From contig NZ_CP029426.2 in assembly GCF_002266435.3 (NCBI RefSeq), positions 3,068,001-3,132,000 on the forward strand: a DNA stretch of 64,000 nucleotides, given 5' to 3'. The notes beneath the pieces are model-generated. The model ran no database searches and had not been told where the DNA came from. It worked only from the letters and a program-made list of their open reading frames with translations. This DNA is from Bradyrhizobium amphicarpaeae. Its GTDB lineage: Bacteria > Pseudomonadota > Alphaproteobacteria > Rhizobiales > Xanthobacteraceae. The position numbers were made by a program, and so were the translations under genes. Position 1 is the stretch's first letter. Every line of letters starts with the position of its first letter. This document shows, in pieces, positions 33,976 to 43,275 of the stretch.

Positions 33976-34872
33976 ATGGCCACGATCGCATTCATCGGTC
34001 TCGGCAACATGGGCGGCCCGATGGCCGCCAACCTGGTCAAGGCCGGCCACAAGGTGGTGGCGTTCGATCTCGTCGAAGCCTCCCGCAATCAGGCCAAGGC
34101 CGATGGCGCGGGCATCGCCGACAGCGCCGCCGGCGCGGTGAAGGGCGCCGATGTCGTCGTCACCATGCTGCCGGCTGGCAAGCATGTGCTCGGCGTCTGG
34201 AACGAAATCCTTCCCGCCATGACCAAGGGCGCGCTGGTCATCGACAGCTCCACCATCGACGTCGAGAGCGCGAGGGCCGCGCATGCGCTCGCCGCCAAGC
34301 ACGGCGTGCTGTCGGTGGATGCGCCGGTCTCCGGCGGCACCGGCGGCGCCAAGGGCGCGACGCTCACCTTCATGTGCGGCGGCGAGGAGAACGCATTCGC
34401 GGCGGCCAAGCCGGTGCTGGAGAACATGGGCAAGAAGATCGTGCATTGCGGCGGTGCCGGTGCAGGGCAGGCGGCCAAGATCTGCAACAACATGATCCTC
34501 GGCATCTCCATGATCGCGGTGAGCGAGGCGTTTGCACTGGCTGAAAAGCTCGGGCTCTCGCACCAGGCGCTGTTCGACGTCGCCTCGACCTCGTCGGGCC
34601 AGTGCTGGTCGCTGACGACCTATTGCCCGGTGCCGGGCCCGGTGCCGACGTCCCCCGCCAACAACGACTACAAGCCGGGTTTTGCTTCCGCGCTGATGGT
34701 GAAGGATCTGACGCTGGCGCAGGACGCTGCGAAGGCCGCGGGCGCGGCCACCCCGCTCGGCAAGCATGCGCAGGAGATCTATCAGTCTTTCGACGCAGCA
34801 GGCCAGGGCGGGGTGGATTTTTCCGGAATTATCAAGCACGTTAGGGGGCTTGCTCGATCGCCGTCATCCTGA
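33976..34872 (+). CDS. mmsB: 3-hydroxyisobutyrate dehydrogenase
   Basis: A 298-residue member of the beta-hydroxyacid dehydrogenase family. 'IAFIGLGNMGGPMAANLVKAGH' at residues 4-25 binds NAD, 'DAPVSGGTGGAKGATLTF' near 116 is the substrate loop, and the catalytic lysine is K168 in 'GQAAKICNNM'. It oxidises 3-hydroxyisobutyrate to methylmalonate semialdehyde, the substrate of mmsA. GGAGGAAA lies nine bases ahead of the ATG. The C-terminus ends in a short basic tail encoded by repeat-like DNA ('GLARSPSS'), because the stop is provided by the repeat that follows. Confidence 0.94.
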   Translation: MATIAFIGLGNMGGPMAANLVKAGHKVVAFDLVEASRNQAKADGAGIADSAAGAVKGADVVVTMLPAGKHVLGVWNEILPAMTKGALVIDSSTIDVESARAAHALAAKHGVLSVDAPVSGGTGGAKGATLTFMCGGEENAFAAAKPVLENMGKKIVHCGGAGAGQAAKICNNMILGISMIAVSEAFALAEKLGLSHQALFDVASTSSGQCWSLTTYCPVPGPVPTSPANNDYKPGFASALMVKDLTLAQDAAKAAGAATPLGKHAQEIYQSFDAAGQGGVDFSGIIKHVRGLARSPSS

Positions 34873-34960
34873 GGTGCGAGCGGAGCGAGCCTCGAAGGAT
34901 GAAAAGACGGTATCTGTGGCGATCCTTCGAGACGCCGCTTCGCGGCTCCTCAGGATGACG
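34862..34960. repeat. Extragenic repeat, 'CATCCTGAGG / CCTTCGAGAC' type, copy 3
   Basis: CGTCATCCTGAGGTGCGAGC is mirrored by GCGGCTCCTCAGGATGACG with inner arms CCTCGAAGGAT and ATCCTTCGAGA. The first bases overlap the last codons of mmsB, which reads into the repeat for its stop. That suggests the repeat inserted at, or replaced, the original 3' end. Confidence 0.8.
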
Positions 34961-34982
34961 ACAGTGAACGTGGTAAAGCCGG

Positions 34983-36698
34983 ATGACGACATTTCAGGAA
35001 GCGCGCGCGTTCCTTCTGCAACACCGGACGGATTACGAAGCGGCGGTTAAAGGATTCCGCTGGCCTGATCCGGTTCCCTTCAACTGGGCGCTCGACTGGT
35101 TCGACGAGCTGGCGAAGGACGCCGAAGCCAAGGACCGGCCGGCGCTCTGGATCGTCGACGCCGCGCAGGATCGCCAGACGAAACTGTCCTTTGCGGTGCT
35201 CTCGAAGCGCTCGAATCAGGTCGCGAATTTCCTTCGCGCGCAGGGTCTGAAGCGCGGCGATCATCTCCTGTTGCTGCTCGGCAATGTGGTTCCGCTGTGG
35301 GAGACGATGCTGGCGGCGATGAAGCTTGGCGTCGTCGTGATCCCCGCGACCACGCTGCTCACCGCCGATGAGCTGCGCGACCGGCTCGACCGCGGCAAGG
35401 CGAAGGCGGTGGTGGCGGCCGAGGACCAGGTCGCGAAGTTCGCAAGCCTCGGTGCGGAGAATATCGTCCGCATCGTGGTCGGCGCGGCCCACGACGGATG
35501 GCTCTCCTACGATGATGCCGCAAAGGCCTACGAGAGTTTTACCGCCGACGGCCCGACCAATGCCGACGATCCGATGCTGCTCTATTTCACCTCGGGGACG
35601 ACGGCAAAGCCAAAACTCGTCCGGCACAGCCAGCGCAGTTATCCGGTCGGCCATCTCTCGACCATGTACTGGATCGGGCTGAAGCCCGGCGACGTCCATC
35701 TCAACATCTCCTCGCCCGGCTGGGCCAAGCACGCCTGGAGCTGTTTTTTCGCACCGTGGAATGCGGGCGCCACCGTGTTTGTGGTCAACCAGCCGCGCTT
35801 CGATGCCAAGGGGCTGCTCGCCACCATCGGTCGCTGCGGCGTCACTACGCTGTGCGCGCCGCCGACAGTGTGGCGGCTGTTCATCCAGGAGAACCTTGCG
35901 TCCTTCAAGGTTGCTTTGCGCGAGGTCTGCGGCGCCGGCGAGCCGCTGAATCCTGAAGTGATCGACCAGGTACGGGCGGCCTGGGGCCTCACCATCCGTG
36001 ACGGCTATGGCCAAACCGAAACCACGGCGCTGGCCGGCAATTCGCCGGGCCAGAAGATCAAGATCGGTTCGATGGGCCGGCCGCTGCCGGGCTATCGCGT
36101 GCAGATCAGCGACGCCGACGGCAACAGAGCGAAGGAAGGCGAGGTCGCACTGGTGCTTGGAGCGAGCCGTCCCGCCGGTCTGATGCAGGGCTATCAGGGC
36201 GACGACGGCAAGCTCTCCGGCGCCGAGGGCGAGCTCTATCGCAGCGGCGATGTCGTGTTCGAGGACGACGAGGGCTATCTCACCTTTGTCGGCCGCTCCG
36301 ACGACGTATTCAAGTCGTCGGATTACCGCATCAGCCCGTTCGAGCTGGAAAGCGTTTTGCTCGAGCACGAGCTGGTTGCGGAAGCCGCGGTGGTGCCGAG
36401 CCCGGATCCGATCCGGCTCGCGATCCCCAAGGCGTTCGTGCTGTTGACCTCGGGCGCCGAGCGGACGCCGGAGACCGCGCTGTCGATCTTCCAGCATCTG
36501 CATACGCGCCTTGCGCCATTCAAGCGCATCCGCCGCCTCGAGATCGTCACCGAGCTGCCGAAGACGATCTCGGGAAAGATCCGGCGTGTTCAGCTGCGGC
36601 GGCTCGAGCGCGACGGCGACCGCGAGGATCCCCAGCGCGGCCGCGAATTCCGGGAAGAGGATTTTCCCGAATTGCCGAAAACACGGAGTGAGACCTAA
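34983..36698 (+). CDS. AMP-forming acyl-CoA synthetase
   Basis: A 571-residue adenylating enzyme. The P-loop is 'LLYFTSGTTAKPKLVRHSQ' (about residues 199-217), A5 is 'DGYGQTETTAL' near 340, A7-A8 'LYRSGDVVFEDDEGYLTFVGRSDD', and the C-terminal catalytic lysine lies in 'PKTISGKIRRVQLR'. The 'WIGLKPGDVHLNISSPGWAKHAW' block marks the medium-chain/ACSM-benzoate type. It activates a carboxylic acid with ATP and CoA. Its stop codon is directly followed by the GTG of a MaoC gene, so both belong together. The acid is not visible. Confidence 0.9.
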   Translation: MTTFQEARAFLLQHRTDYEAAVKGFRWPDPVPFNWALDWFDELAKDAEAKDRPALWIVDAAQDRQTKLSFAVLSKRSNQVANFLRAQGLKRGDHLLLLLGNVVPLWETMLAAMKLGVVVIPATTLLTADELRDRLDRGKAKAVVAAEDQVAKFASLGAENIVRIVVGAAHDGWLSYDDAAKAYESFTADGPTNADDPMLLYFTSGTTAKPKLVRHSQRSYPVGHLSTMYWIGLKPGDVHLNISSPGWAKHAWSCFFAPWNAGATVFVVNQPRFDAKGLLATIGRCGVTTLCAPPTVWRLFIQENLASFKVALREVCGAGEPLNPEVIDQVRAAWGLTIRDGYGQTETTALAGNSPGQKIKIGSMGRPLPGYRVQISDADGNRAKEGEVALVLGASRPAGLMQGYQGDDGKLSGAEGELYRSGDVVFEDDEGYLTFVGRSDDVFKSSDYRISPFELESVLLEHELVAEAAVVPSPDPIRLAIPKAFVLLTSGAERTPETALSIFQHLHTRLAPFKRIRRLEIVTELPKTISGKIRRVQLRRLERDGDREDPQRGREFREEDFPELPKTRSET

Positions 36699-37175
36699 GT
36701 GAACGAAATCTGGAAGAAGCCGCCGATCACGCTTCAGGCCTATCAGGCCATGGTCGGCAGGGAGATCGGCGTGTCGTCGTGGCACCTGATCGATCAGCCC
36801 CGCATCGACACCTATGCCGACGTGACCGATGATCACCAGTTTATCCACGTCGATCCCGAGAGGGCGAAGGAGACTGCGTTCGGCACCACCATCGCGCACG
36901 GCTTCCTGACGATGTCGATGCTGTCGGTGATGTCCTACGAAGTGATGCCGGCGATTGCGGGCACCACGATGGGCGTCAATTACGGCTTCGACAAGCTGCG
37001 CTTCATCTCGCCGGTCCGCTCGGGCAAGCGTATCCGCGGCCGTTTCGTGCTGGCCGAAGCCAAGCTGCGCAAGCCGAACGAGTTGCAGTCCCGCACCAAC
37101 GTCACGGTGGAGATCGAGGGCGAGGACAAGCCGGCGCTGGTCGCGGACTGGTTGGGTCTGATCTATTTCGCCTGA
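36699..37175 (+). CDS. MaoC-family dehydratase (hotdog enoyl-CoA hydratase)
   Basis: A 158-residue hotdog protein of hydratase 2 type. The catalytic motif is clear: 'YADVTDDHQFIHVDPERA' (about residues 44-61) with the Asp/His pair and 'FGTTIAHGFLTMSMLS' (67-82). It hydrates a 2-enoyl-CoA to the (R)-3-hydroxyacyl-CoA. The start is GTG at 36699, directly after the TAA of the synthetase gene. The following SDR may then act on the 3-hydroxyacyl-CoA. Confidence 0.9.
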   Translation: MNEIWKKPPITLQAYQAMVGREIGVSSWHLIDQPRIDTYADVTDDHQFIHVDPERAKETAFGTTIAHGFLTMSMLSVMSYEVMPAIAGTTMGVNYGFDKLRFISPVRSGKRIRGRFVLAEAKLRKPNELQSRTNVTVEIEGEDKPALVADWLGLIYFA

Positions 37176-37183
37176 CCTGGGGC

Positions 37184-37390
37184 GTCGTTGCCGGGCTTGA
37201 CCCGGCAACCCATCGCTGCTCAAAAGCTGACCAAATCTGCGCGGAGGGCTCTCACCCTCTCCCCTTGTGGGAGAGGGTGGCTTCGCGGAACGCGAAGCCG
37301 GGTGAGGGGTCTCTCTCCGCGAGCGCATCTGTTGCGAGAGACCCCTCATCCGGCGCTTCGCGCCACCTTCTCCCACAGGGGGAGAAGGAA
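37184..37390. repeat. Compound extragenic repeat between maoC and SDR genes
   Basis: First a half-copy of the 'GCCGGGCTTGACCCGGC' type (37190-37206). Then a long imperfect palindrome from about 37254 to 37390: CTCTCCCCTTGTGGGAGAGG and GGCTTCGCGG on the left are mirrored by GGCGCTTCGCGCC and CTTCTCCCACAGGGGGAGAAGG on the right, around a GAGAGACCCCTCA/TGAGGGGTCTCTC pair. It would fold into a large hairpin inside the operon. Confidence 0.75.
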
Positions 37391-37411
37391 GAAGAGGCAG
37401 GAAGTTGCACA

Positions 37412-38329
37412 ATGGCAATCAGGTTCGACGGACGCGTCGCTATCGTCACCGGCGCGGGCAATGGTCTCGGTAAGGCACATGCGCTGGGGCTGGCCAGCCG
37501 CGGCGCGAAGGTCGTGGTCAACGATTTCGGCGGCGCGCGCGACGGCAGCGGCGGATCGCTGTCGCCGGCCGAGGCCGTGGTCGAGGAAATCCGCAAAGCG
37601 GGCGGTACCGCGATGGCCGACGGCGCGGACGTCTCCAATTTCGAGCAGGTCACAGCCATGGTCGAGCGCGCCACGAAGGAGTGGGGCAGCGTCGATCTGA
37701 TGTGCGCCAATGCCGGCATCCTGCGCGACAAGTCGTTCGGCAAGATGGAAGCGGCGGATTTCCAGAAGGTGCTCGACGTGCATCTCGTCGGCACCTTCTA
37801 TTGCTGCAAGGCGGCCTGGGCCGGCATGCGCGACCGCAATTACGGACGCATCGTGCTGACGACGTCGTCCTCCGGCCTCTACGGCAATTTCGGCCAGGCC
37901 AATTACGGCGCGGCGAAGTCCGGCATGGTCGGCCTGATGAACGTGCTCGCGGAAGAGGGCCGCAAGAACGATATCCGCGTCAACATCATCTCGCCGACGG
38001 CGGCGACCCGCATGACCGAGGAGCTGCTGCCGCCGCAGGCGCTGCAGCTGATGAAGCCGAACGCGATCACGCCCGCGGTCGAGTACATGCTCAGCGAGGA
38101 CGCTCCGACCCGCACGATCATGGGTGCCGGCGCCGGGTCCTTCGCCGTGATCAAGATACTGGAGAGCGAAGGCATCAACCTTCCGGAATCCGAATGGACG
38201 CCGGACGCGGTCGCCGCGCATTTCGCCGAGATCAGCGACATGTCGAAGGCGAGGGCGCTGACCGGCGCGTTCGAGCAGACACAGAAATACGTGGCGCAGG
38301 CCGCGGCACGGGCAGGGATCAAGCTCTGA
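37412..38329 (+). CDS. SDR-family oxidoreductase, 3-hydroxyacyl-CoA dehydrogenase type
   Basis: A 305-residue short-chain dehydrogenase. 'AIVTGAGNGLGKAHALGLASRGA' at residues 9-31 binds the nucleotide; the active-site Tyr/Lys pair is in 'NYGAAKSGMVGLMNVLAEEG' near 166. The length and the 'VVNDFGGARDGSGG' segment match the dehydrogenase domain of peroxisomal-type multifunctional enzyme 2, which acts on (R)-3-hydroxyacyl-CoA. That fits the MaoC hydratase encoded just upstream. AGGAAG precedes the ATG by nine bases. Confidence 0.9.
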   Translation: MAIRFDGRVAIVTGAGNGLGKAHALGLASRGAKVVVNDFGGARDGSGGSLSPAEAVVEEIRKAGGTAMADGADVSNFEQVTAMVERATKEWGSVDLMCANAGILRDKSFGKMEAADFQKVLDVHLVGTFYCCKAAWAGMRDRNYGRIVLTTSSSGLYGNFGQANYGAAKSGMVGLMNVLAEEGRKNDIRVNIISPTAATRMTEELLPPQALQLMKPNAITPAVEYMLSEDAPTRTIMGAGAGSFAVIKILESEGINLPESEWTPDAVAAHFAEISDMSKARALTGAFEQTQKYVAQAAARAGIKL

Positions 38330-39546
38330 CCGACGTCGCCGTCATCGGGGCCGGTCCCGCTGGGCTGATGGCGGCGGAGGTGCTGGCGCAAGGCGGCTCC
38401 CGCGTCACCGTCTATGACGCGATGCCGTCCGCGGGCCGCAAATTTCTGATGGCGGGCCGGGGCGGGCTCAATCTCACCCACAGCGAGCAGCTTGCCCAAT
38501 TCATGGCGCGCTATCGCGAGGCGGCGCCCAAGCTGCAAGCGGCGATCGAGGCGTTTTCGCCCGACGCGTTGCGGGCGTGGAGCGAAGCCCTGGGTGAGCC
38601 CACCTTCGTCGGCAGCAGCGGGCGGGTGTTTCCAAAAGCGTTCAAGGCTTCGCCTTTGCTGCGCGCCTGGCTGCGGCGGCTCGATGCGAGCGGCGTGCGG
38701 TTTGCGTTTCGCCATCGCTGGGCCGGTTGGGACGGTGAGGGACGGCTGCTGTTCCGGACGTCTGAGGGCGTGGCGCCCGTTAGTGCCAATGCGACCGTGC
38801 TGGCGCTTGGCGGTGCAAGCTGGCCGCGGCTCGGATCGGATGGCGGCTGGGTCGAACTCCTCGCTGCGAAGGGGGTGACTATCTCAAAGCTTCGGCCGGC
38901 CAATTCCGGCTTCACGGTCGCGTGGTCCGACGTGTTTCGCGATCGTTTCGAGGGCCAGCCGCTCAAGGGCGTGGCGCTGACGCTTCGTGCGCATACGGTG
39001 CGCGGCGAAGCCATGATCACCCGGAGCGGCATCGAGGGCGGCGCGATCTACGCGCTGTCGGCGGAGCTGCGCGAGGCGGTACTGGGTCTCGGGCAGGCCA
39101 CGCTGATGATTGCGTTGCGGCCGGATCTCGATATTGCAACGCTGATCACCCGGCTGTCAGGCACGCGCGGCAAGCAATCGCTCGCGAACTTCCTGCGCAA
39201 GGCGGCGCAATTGTCGCCGGTCGGCATCGGCCTGATGCAGGAGGCCGCGCTCGCGTCCGGCCGGCCGCTGGCCGCGTTCTCGCCGGCGGAGCTTGCGCAT
39301 CTGATCAACGCAATCCCGGTCAAGCTCACCGGCGTTGCTGCGATCGAGCGCGCCATCTCGACGGCGGGCGGAATTGCCTTCGACGAACTCGACGAGCACT
39401 TCATGCTGCACAAGCTGCCCGGCCTGTTCGCCGGCGGCGAGATGCTGGACTGGGAGGCACCGACGGGCGGCTACCTGTTGCAGGCGTCGTTTGCGACGGG
39501 CGCTGCGGCGGGCAGGGGTGTGCTCGACTGGTCGAAGCGTTCGTAG
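38326..39546 (+). CDS. NAD(P)/FAD-dependent oxidoreductase (HI0933/TIGR03862-type flavoprotein), CTG start
   Basis: A roughly 406-residue flavoprotein. 'VAVIGAGPAGLMAAEVLAQGG' is the dinucleotide fold starting at the fourth codon, 'SAGRKFLMAGRGGLNLTHSE' and the terminal 'GGEMLDWEAPTGGYLLQASF' are hallmarks of the HI0933 family. No ATG, GTG or TTG exists between the upstream in-frame ATA/ACA codons and the FAD motif; the first ATG (38368) would delete that motif. The CTG at 38326 overlaps the SDR stop (CTGA) and has AGGGA seven bases ahead. I therefore take CTG as the start; a sequencing error is the alternative. Function of the family is poorly known. Confidence 0.78.
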   Translation: MTDVAVIGAGPAGLMAAEVLAQGGSRVTVYDAMPSAGRKFLMAGRGGLNLTHSEQLAQFMARYREAAPKLQAAIEAFSPDALRAWSEALGEPTFVGSSGRVFPKAFKASPLLRAWLRRLDASGVRFAFRHRWAGWDGEGRLLFRTSEGVAPVSANATVLALGGASWPRLGSDGGWVELLAAKGVTISKLRPANSGFTVAWSDVFRDRFEGQPLKGVALTLRAHTVRGEAMITRSGIEGGAIYALSAELREAVLGLGQATLMIALRPDLDIATLITRLSGTRGKQSLANFLRKAAQLSPVGIGLMQEAALASGRPLAAFSPAELAHLINAIPVKLTGVAAIERAISTAGGIAFDELDEHFMLHKLPGLFAGGEMLDWEAPTGGYLLQASFATGAAAGRGVLDWSKRS

Positions 39547-39644
39547 AGCGCCGCCGCCCTTCGAGGGCCGCTGAAGAAGCGGCCACCTCAGGGGGACGGC
39601 TGCGAGAGAGCGACGCTCCTCCCCGAGCACAGACAAGAGAGAGC

Positions 39645-39703
39645 GTCGTCCTGAGGTGCGAGTGGCGCGATGCAAAGCATGGCATCGGGAGCCTCGAAGG
39701 ATG
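39645..39703. repeat. Extragenic repeat, 'CATCCTGAGG / CCTTCGAGAC' type, partial copy 4
   Basis: CGTCGTCCTGAGGTGCGAGT and GGGAGCCTCGAAGGATGCG are the arms, close to those of the copies at 11518, 19779 and 34862 but without the second hairpin. It lies between convergent genes together with a GC-rich stretch (39547-39640) in which I see nothing else. Confidence 0.7.
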
Positions 39704-39719
39704 CGCGGGCGCCGACCCC

Positions 39720-40799
39720 CTACCGCAACTTCCCGCGCGCCGCCACCGGCAGCGTGCCGATGATCTCCTCGCCGCGGACCATCAGCACTTCGTCCATCAT
39801 GTTGACGACGACGCAGACGTGGTTCGGCACGATGCGGACGACGTCGCCGATATTGGGGCGCGTGTTGCTGCGCGAGAGATCCAGGAAGCCGTGCTCCTCG
39901 GCGAATTTCGCGATCTTGGCTTCGGGGTGCTCGAGGATCAGGCCGTGGCCATCGAGCCCGCCGGTATCCGTTGTCAGCGTCTTCGAGCCGGCGTCGAGGA
40001 TGCCGCGCTCGGGTGCGGCGCGGCTCACGACGGTCGAATAGATGTGCAGCGCGCAGTCGTCCCAGGTCGCCGAGCCCGCTGCGACCTGCATACGGTCATT
40101 GTAGATGTAGGTGCCGAAGCGGTGCTCGGTGCCGCCCTTGAGCTTCCCGATGTTGACGAGGTTCGGCGTGCCGCCGGTCGAGACGATCTTCGCGTCCAGC
40201 CCGTGCGCGCGCACGCCAGTCAGTGCCTCGTCGAGGAATTTCTGCGCATCGGCCCAGCCCGTCTCCGTCGGGTACATCATGAAGCCGGCGAACTCGAGCC
40301 CCTTCGACCCCGCGATCTCGCGCGCAAGTGCGATGGCTTCTGCCGGCGTTTCGACGCCGGCGCGCTTGCGGCCGGTGTCGCATTCGACCACGACGGAGAG
40401 CGGACGGCCCGACGCCGCAGCAGCCTTGGGCAGGCCGGCGACGACGGTGGAATTGTCGGCGGCGACCGTCATGTTGGCTTTGGCATTCAGCGCGCCGAGC
40501 CGCGCCATCTTCTCTTCGCCGAGCAGGTTGTAGCTGATCAGGATGTCGTCGATGCCGGCATTGGCCATGATCTCGGCCTCGCCGATCTTCTGGCAGGTGA
40601 TGCCCTTGGCGCCGGCCGCGACCTGGATCTTCGCGAGCGTCGGGTTCTTGTGCGTCTTGATGTGGGGACGGTTGGCGATGCCGGCGTCATCGCAGGCCTT
40701 CTGGATCCGCGCGATGTTGCGCTCGACCCTGTCCATGTCGATGACGGCGCAGGGCGTGCCGTATTCGCGGGCGATCTTGGCGGCGAGGGTCGTTGTCAT
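39720..40799 (-). CDS. PLP-dependent D-threonine aldolase/D-serine dehydratase-family enzyme
   Basis: A 359-residue protein of the alanine-racemase-like DSD1/D-threonine aldolase group. The PLP lysine lies in 'NRPHIKTHKNPTLAKIQ' near residue 50, 'ITCQKIGEAEIMANAGIDDILI' follows, and the C-terminus has 'GEEIIGTLPVAARGKLR', part of the metal-binding domain in family members. Reactions in the group include cleavage of D-threonine or D-3-hydroxy amino acids to glycine and aldehyde, or D-serine deamination. Which applies is not decided by the sequence. AAGAGACG precedes the ATG. It appears monocistronic. Confidence 0.85.
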   Translation of the reverse strand: MTTTLAAKIAREYGTPCAVIDMDRVERNIARIQKACDDAGIANRPHIKTHKNPTLAKIQVAAGAKGITCQKIGEAEIMANAGIDDILISYNLLGEEKMARLGALNAKANMTVAADNSTVVAGLPKAAAASGRPLSVVVECDTGRKRAGVETPAEAIALAREIAGSKGLEFAGFMMYPTETGWADAQKFLDEALTGVRAHGLDAKIVSTGGTPNLVNIGKLKGGTEHRFGTYIYNDRMQVAAGSATWDDCALHIYSTVVSRAAPERGILDAGSKTLTTDTGGLDGHGLILEHPEAKIAKFAEEHGFLDLSRSNTRPNIGDVVRIVPNHVCVVVNMMDEVLMVRGEEIIGTLPVAARGKLR

Positions 40800-40865
40800 G
40801 GGACGTCTCTTGAGTTGGCGCGCATTCTGATCGCAAAACCGGTGCCCACTTTTGCGGAATGCGTG

Positions 40866-42677
40866 CTAGGCCTGTTCAATCTCTTCACGAAGCATTTCAA
40901 GCTCAAGCCAGCGCTCTTCAGCAGCGGATAGTTCGTCATGCGCCTTGGCGATGGCGGCGGAGGTATCGTCGAATTTCTTGCGATCCTTGGTGTAGAGATT
41001 GGGATCGTCGAGCACGCGCTGCAGTTTTGCTATATCGGCCTGCAACGCTTCCATCTTCTTCGGCAGCGTCTCCAGCGCATGCTTGTCGTTGAAGCTCAGC
41101 TTGCGCTTCGGTGCGGAGGCGGGGGCAGCGGAGCGTCCCTCTTTCTTCTCGGCAGCCGGCGCTGCTTTGGCCGTTTCCCGCTTCAAATCCGCACCGCGCT
41201 GGGTCAGCATGTCGCTGTAGCCGCCGGCATATTCGGTCCATTTGCCGTTGCCCTCCGGCGCGATCACGGAGGTGACGACGCGATCGAGGAAGTCGCGGTC
41301 ATGGCTGATCAGGATGACGGTGCCCTCGTAATCGCCGAGCATGTCTTCGAGCACGTCGAGCGTTTCGAGATCGAGGTCGTTGGTCGGCTCGTCCAGCACC
41401 AGCAGGTTCGACGGCTTCGCCAGCGCACGCGCCAGCATCAGCCGGCCACGCTCGCCGCCCGAGAGCACCTCCACCGGCGTGCCGCGCTGCTCTTGCGCGA
41501 ACAGGAAGTCCTTCATGTAGCCGACGACGTGTTTCGGCTTGCCGCCGACCATGATCTGGTCGCCGCGGCCACCGGTCAGCGCTTCCGCCAGCGTCGATTT
41601 CGGATCGAGGCTTTCGCGGTGCTGATCGAGGGTTGCGACCTCCAGATTGGCGCCGAGACGTATCGTCCCGGAATCCGGTTGCATGCCACCGGTGAGCAAA
41701 TTGACCAGCGTGGTCTTGCCGGCGCCGTTCGGGCCGATGATGCCGAGCCGGTCGCCGCGCTGGATGCGGGTGGAGAAATTGTCGACGATCATGCGGTCGC
41801 CGTAGGCCTTGGTGACGCCCTTTGCCTCGATCACCAGCTTGCCGGATTGCTCCGCTTCGCTGGCTGCAAGACTGGCGCTGCCGGTCGTGCCGCGATAATT
41901 GCGCCGCTGGTCGCGCAGCGCATGCAGATTGCCGAGACGCTTGACGTTACGCTTGCGCCGGCCGGAGACGCCATGGCGCAGCCAGTGCTCCTCGTCGACG
42001 ATCTTGCGGTCGAGCTTGTGCTGGTCGCGCTCTTCTTCCGCCAGCACCTCGTCGCGCCAGCTCTCGAACGAGGCGAAGCCGCGGTCGATCTGCTTGATCT
42101 TGCCGCGGTCGAGCCAGGCCGTGGATCGCGACAGATTGGTCAGGAAACGGCGGTCGTGGCTGATGATCACCAGCGCGCTGCGCCTGGAGTCCAGCTCCTG
42201 CTCCAGCCACTCGATGGTGGCGAGATCGAGGTGGTTGGTCGGCTCGTCCAGCAGCAGGATGTCGGGCGATGGCGCGAGCACAAAAGCCAGCGCCGCGCGG
42301 CGCGCCTCGCCGCCGGAGAGATTATGCGGATTCTCTTCGCCGGTCAGCCCGAGTTGCTCCAGCAGATAGCGTGCCTGGTGCTGGTCGTCGCCGGGCGCGA
42401 GCCCGGACTCGACATAGGCCAGCGTGGTCTTGTGCTCACCGAAGTCAGGTTCCTGCGGAAGATAGCGCACGGTGGCGCCCGGTTGGACGAAGCGTGTGCC
42501 GCCGTCGGGCTCGACGAGACCGGCCGCGATCTTCAGCAGGGTCGATTTGCCGGAACCGTTGCGCCCGATCAAACAGACGCGCTCGCTGGGCGCGACGTTC
42601 AGCTCGACACCGCTCAAAAGCGGCGTGCCGCCGAAGGTCAGCCTGATGTCTTTCAGTTGGATCAGCGGGGGCGCCAT
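40866..42677 (-). CDS. ABC-F family ATPase, Uup-like
   Basis: A 603-residue soluble protein with two ABC domains and no membrane segment. The first has 'LIGRNGSGKSTLLK' (residues 36-49), 'NLSGGEARRAALAFVL' and 'LLLDEPTNHLDLATIEWLE'; the second has 'IGPNGAGKTTLVNLL' near 316, 'VLSGGERGRLMLARAL' and 'LVLDEPTNDLDLETLDVLE'. A lysine-rich linker and a C-terminal coiled coil (about 520-600) match Uup, which acts on ribosomes or DNA-related processes in E. coli. It is translated two bases after the YaiI stop. Confidence 0.93.
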   Translation of the reverse strand: MAPPLIQLKDIRLTFGGTPLLSGVELNVAPSERVCLIGRNGSGKSTLLKIAAGLVEPDGGTRFVQPGATVRYLPQEPDFGEHKTTLAYVESGLAPGDDQHQARYLLEQLGLTGEENPHNLSGGEARRAALAFVLAPSPDILLLDEPTNHLDLATIEWLEQELDSRRSALVIISHDRRFLTNLSRSTAWLDRGKIKQIDRGFASFESWRDEVLAEEERDQHKLDRKIVDEEHWLRHGVSGRRKRNVKRLGNLHALRDQRRNYRGTTGSASLAASEAEQSGKLVIEAKGVTKAYGDRMIVDNFSTRIQRGDRLGIIGPNGAGKTTLVNLLTGGMQPDSGTIRLGANLEVATLDQHRESLDPKSTLAEALTGGRGDQIMVGGKPKHVVGYMKDFLFAQEQRGTPVEVLSGGERGRLMLARALAKPSNLLVLDEPTNDLDLETLDVLEDMLGDYEGTVILISHDRDFLDRVVTSVIAPEGNGKWTEYAGGYSDMLTQRGADLKRETAKAAPAAEKKEGRSAAPASAPKRKLSFNDKHALETLPKKMEALQADIAKLQRVLDDPNLYTKDRKKFDDTSAAIAKAHDELSAAEERWLELEMLREEIEQA

Positions 42678-42679
42678 GA

Positions 42680-43171
42680 TCAGCCTTGATGTGTTGCGGC
42701 CTGATCGGCACGGCGGCGCTGGATCCGGCGCAGCGTCTGGTCGAGCGCCGAGAGGAAGGCGGAGCGGTCGCGCGGGGAGAACGAGCGCGGGCCGCCGGTG
42801 ACCTCGCCGGCCGAGCGCAGGTCTGTCATCAGATTGCGCACCGCCAGCGTCATACCGATCGATTCCTCGGTGAACGGCTTGCCGTTCGGCGCGATCACGT
42901 CGGCGCCGGCCTTCACGCAGCGGCTCGCGAGCGGAATGTCCGATGTCACGACGACGTCGCCAGGCTTGACGCGCTCGACGATCCAGTCGTCGGCGGCGTC
43001 CATGCCGGCGCCGGCCGCGATACGCTCGATCAGCGGGTCCTGTGGCACGCGGATGAAATTGCCGGCGACCACGCTGACGGGCACGCCGTGCCGGAGCGCG
43101 ACGCGATAAATCTCGTCCTTGACCGGGCAGGCGTCGGCGTCGACATAGATGCGGGTGGGAGTGTCAGTCAT
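42680..43171 (-). CDS. YaiI/YqxD family protein (DUF188)
   Basis: A 163-residue protein with the family hallmark '[22 protein letters not shown]' near the N-terminus (residues 7-28, cited here in pieces of the DADACPVK core), '[17 protein letters not shown]' and a PIN-like arrangement of acidic residues. The biochemical role of DUF188 is not established. The ATG at 43171 gives the standard start although no clear ribosome site is visible; the frame remains open ten codons upstream. It lies two bases ahead of the ABC-F gene. Confidence 0.88.
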   Translation of the reverse strand: MTDTPTRIYVDADACPVKDEIYRVALRHGVPVSVVAGNFIRVPQDPLIERIAAGAGMDAADDWIVERVKPGDVVVTSDIPLASRCVKAGADVIAPNGKPFTEESIGMTLAVRNLMTDLRSAGEVTGGPRSFSPRDRSAFLSALDQTLRRIQRRRADQAATHQG

Positions 43172-43275
43172 TCGCCGCGTGGTACCCCATTCGGGCCGCA
43201 AAGGCGAGGGGATTGACCGGTGTTCCCCGGGGCTTACGATCGTCCCGAAACAACAAGAACAGGGAAGATGACCCC

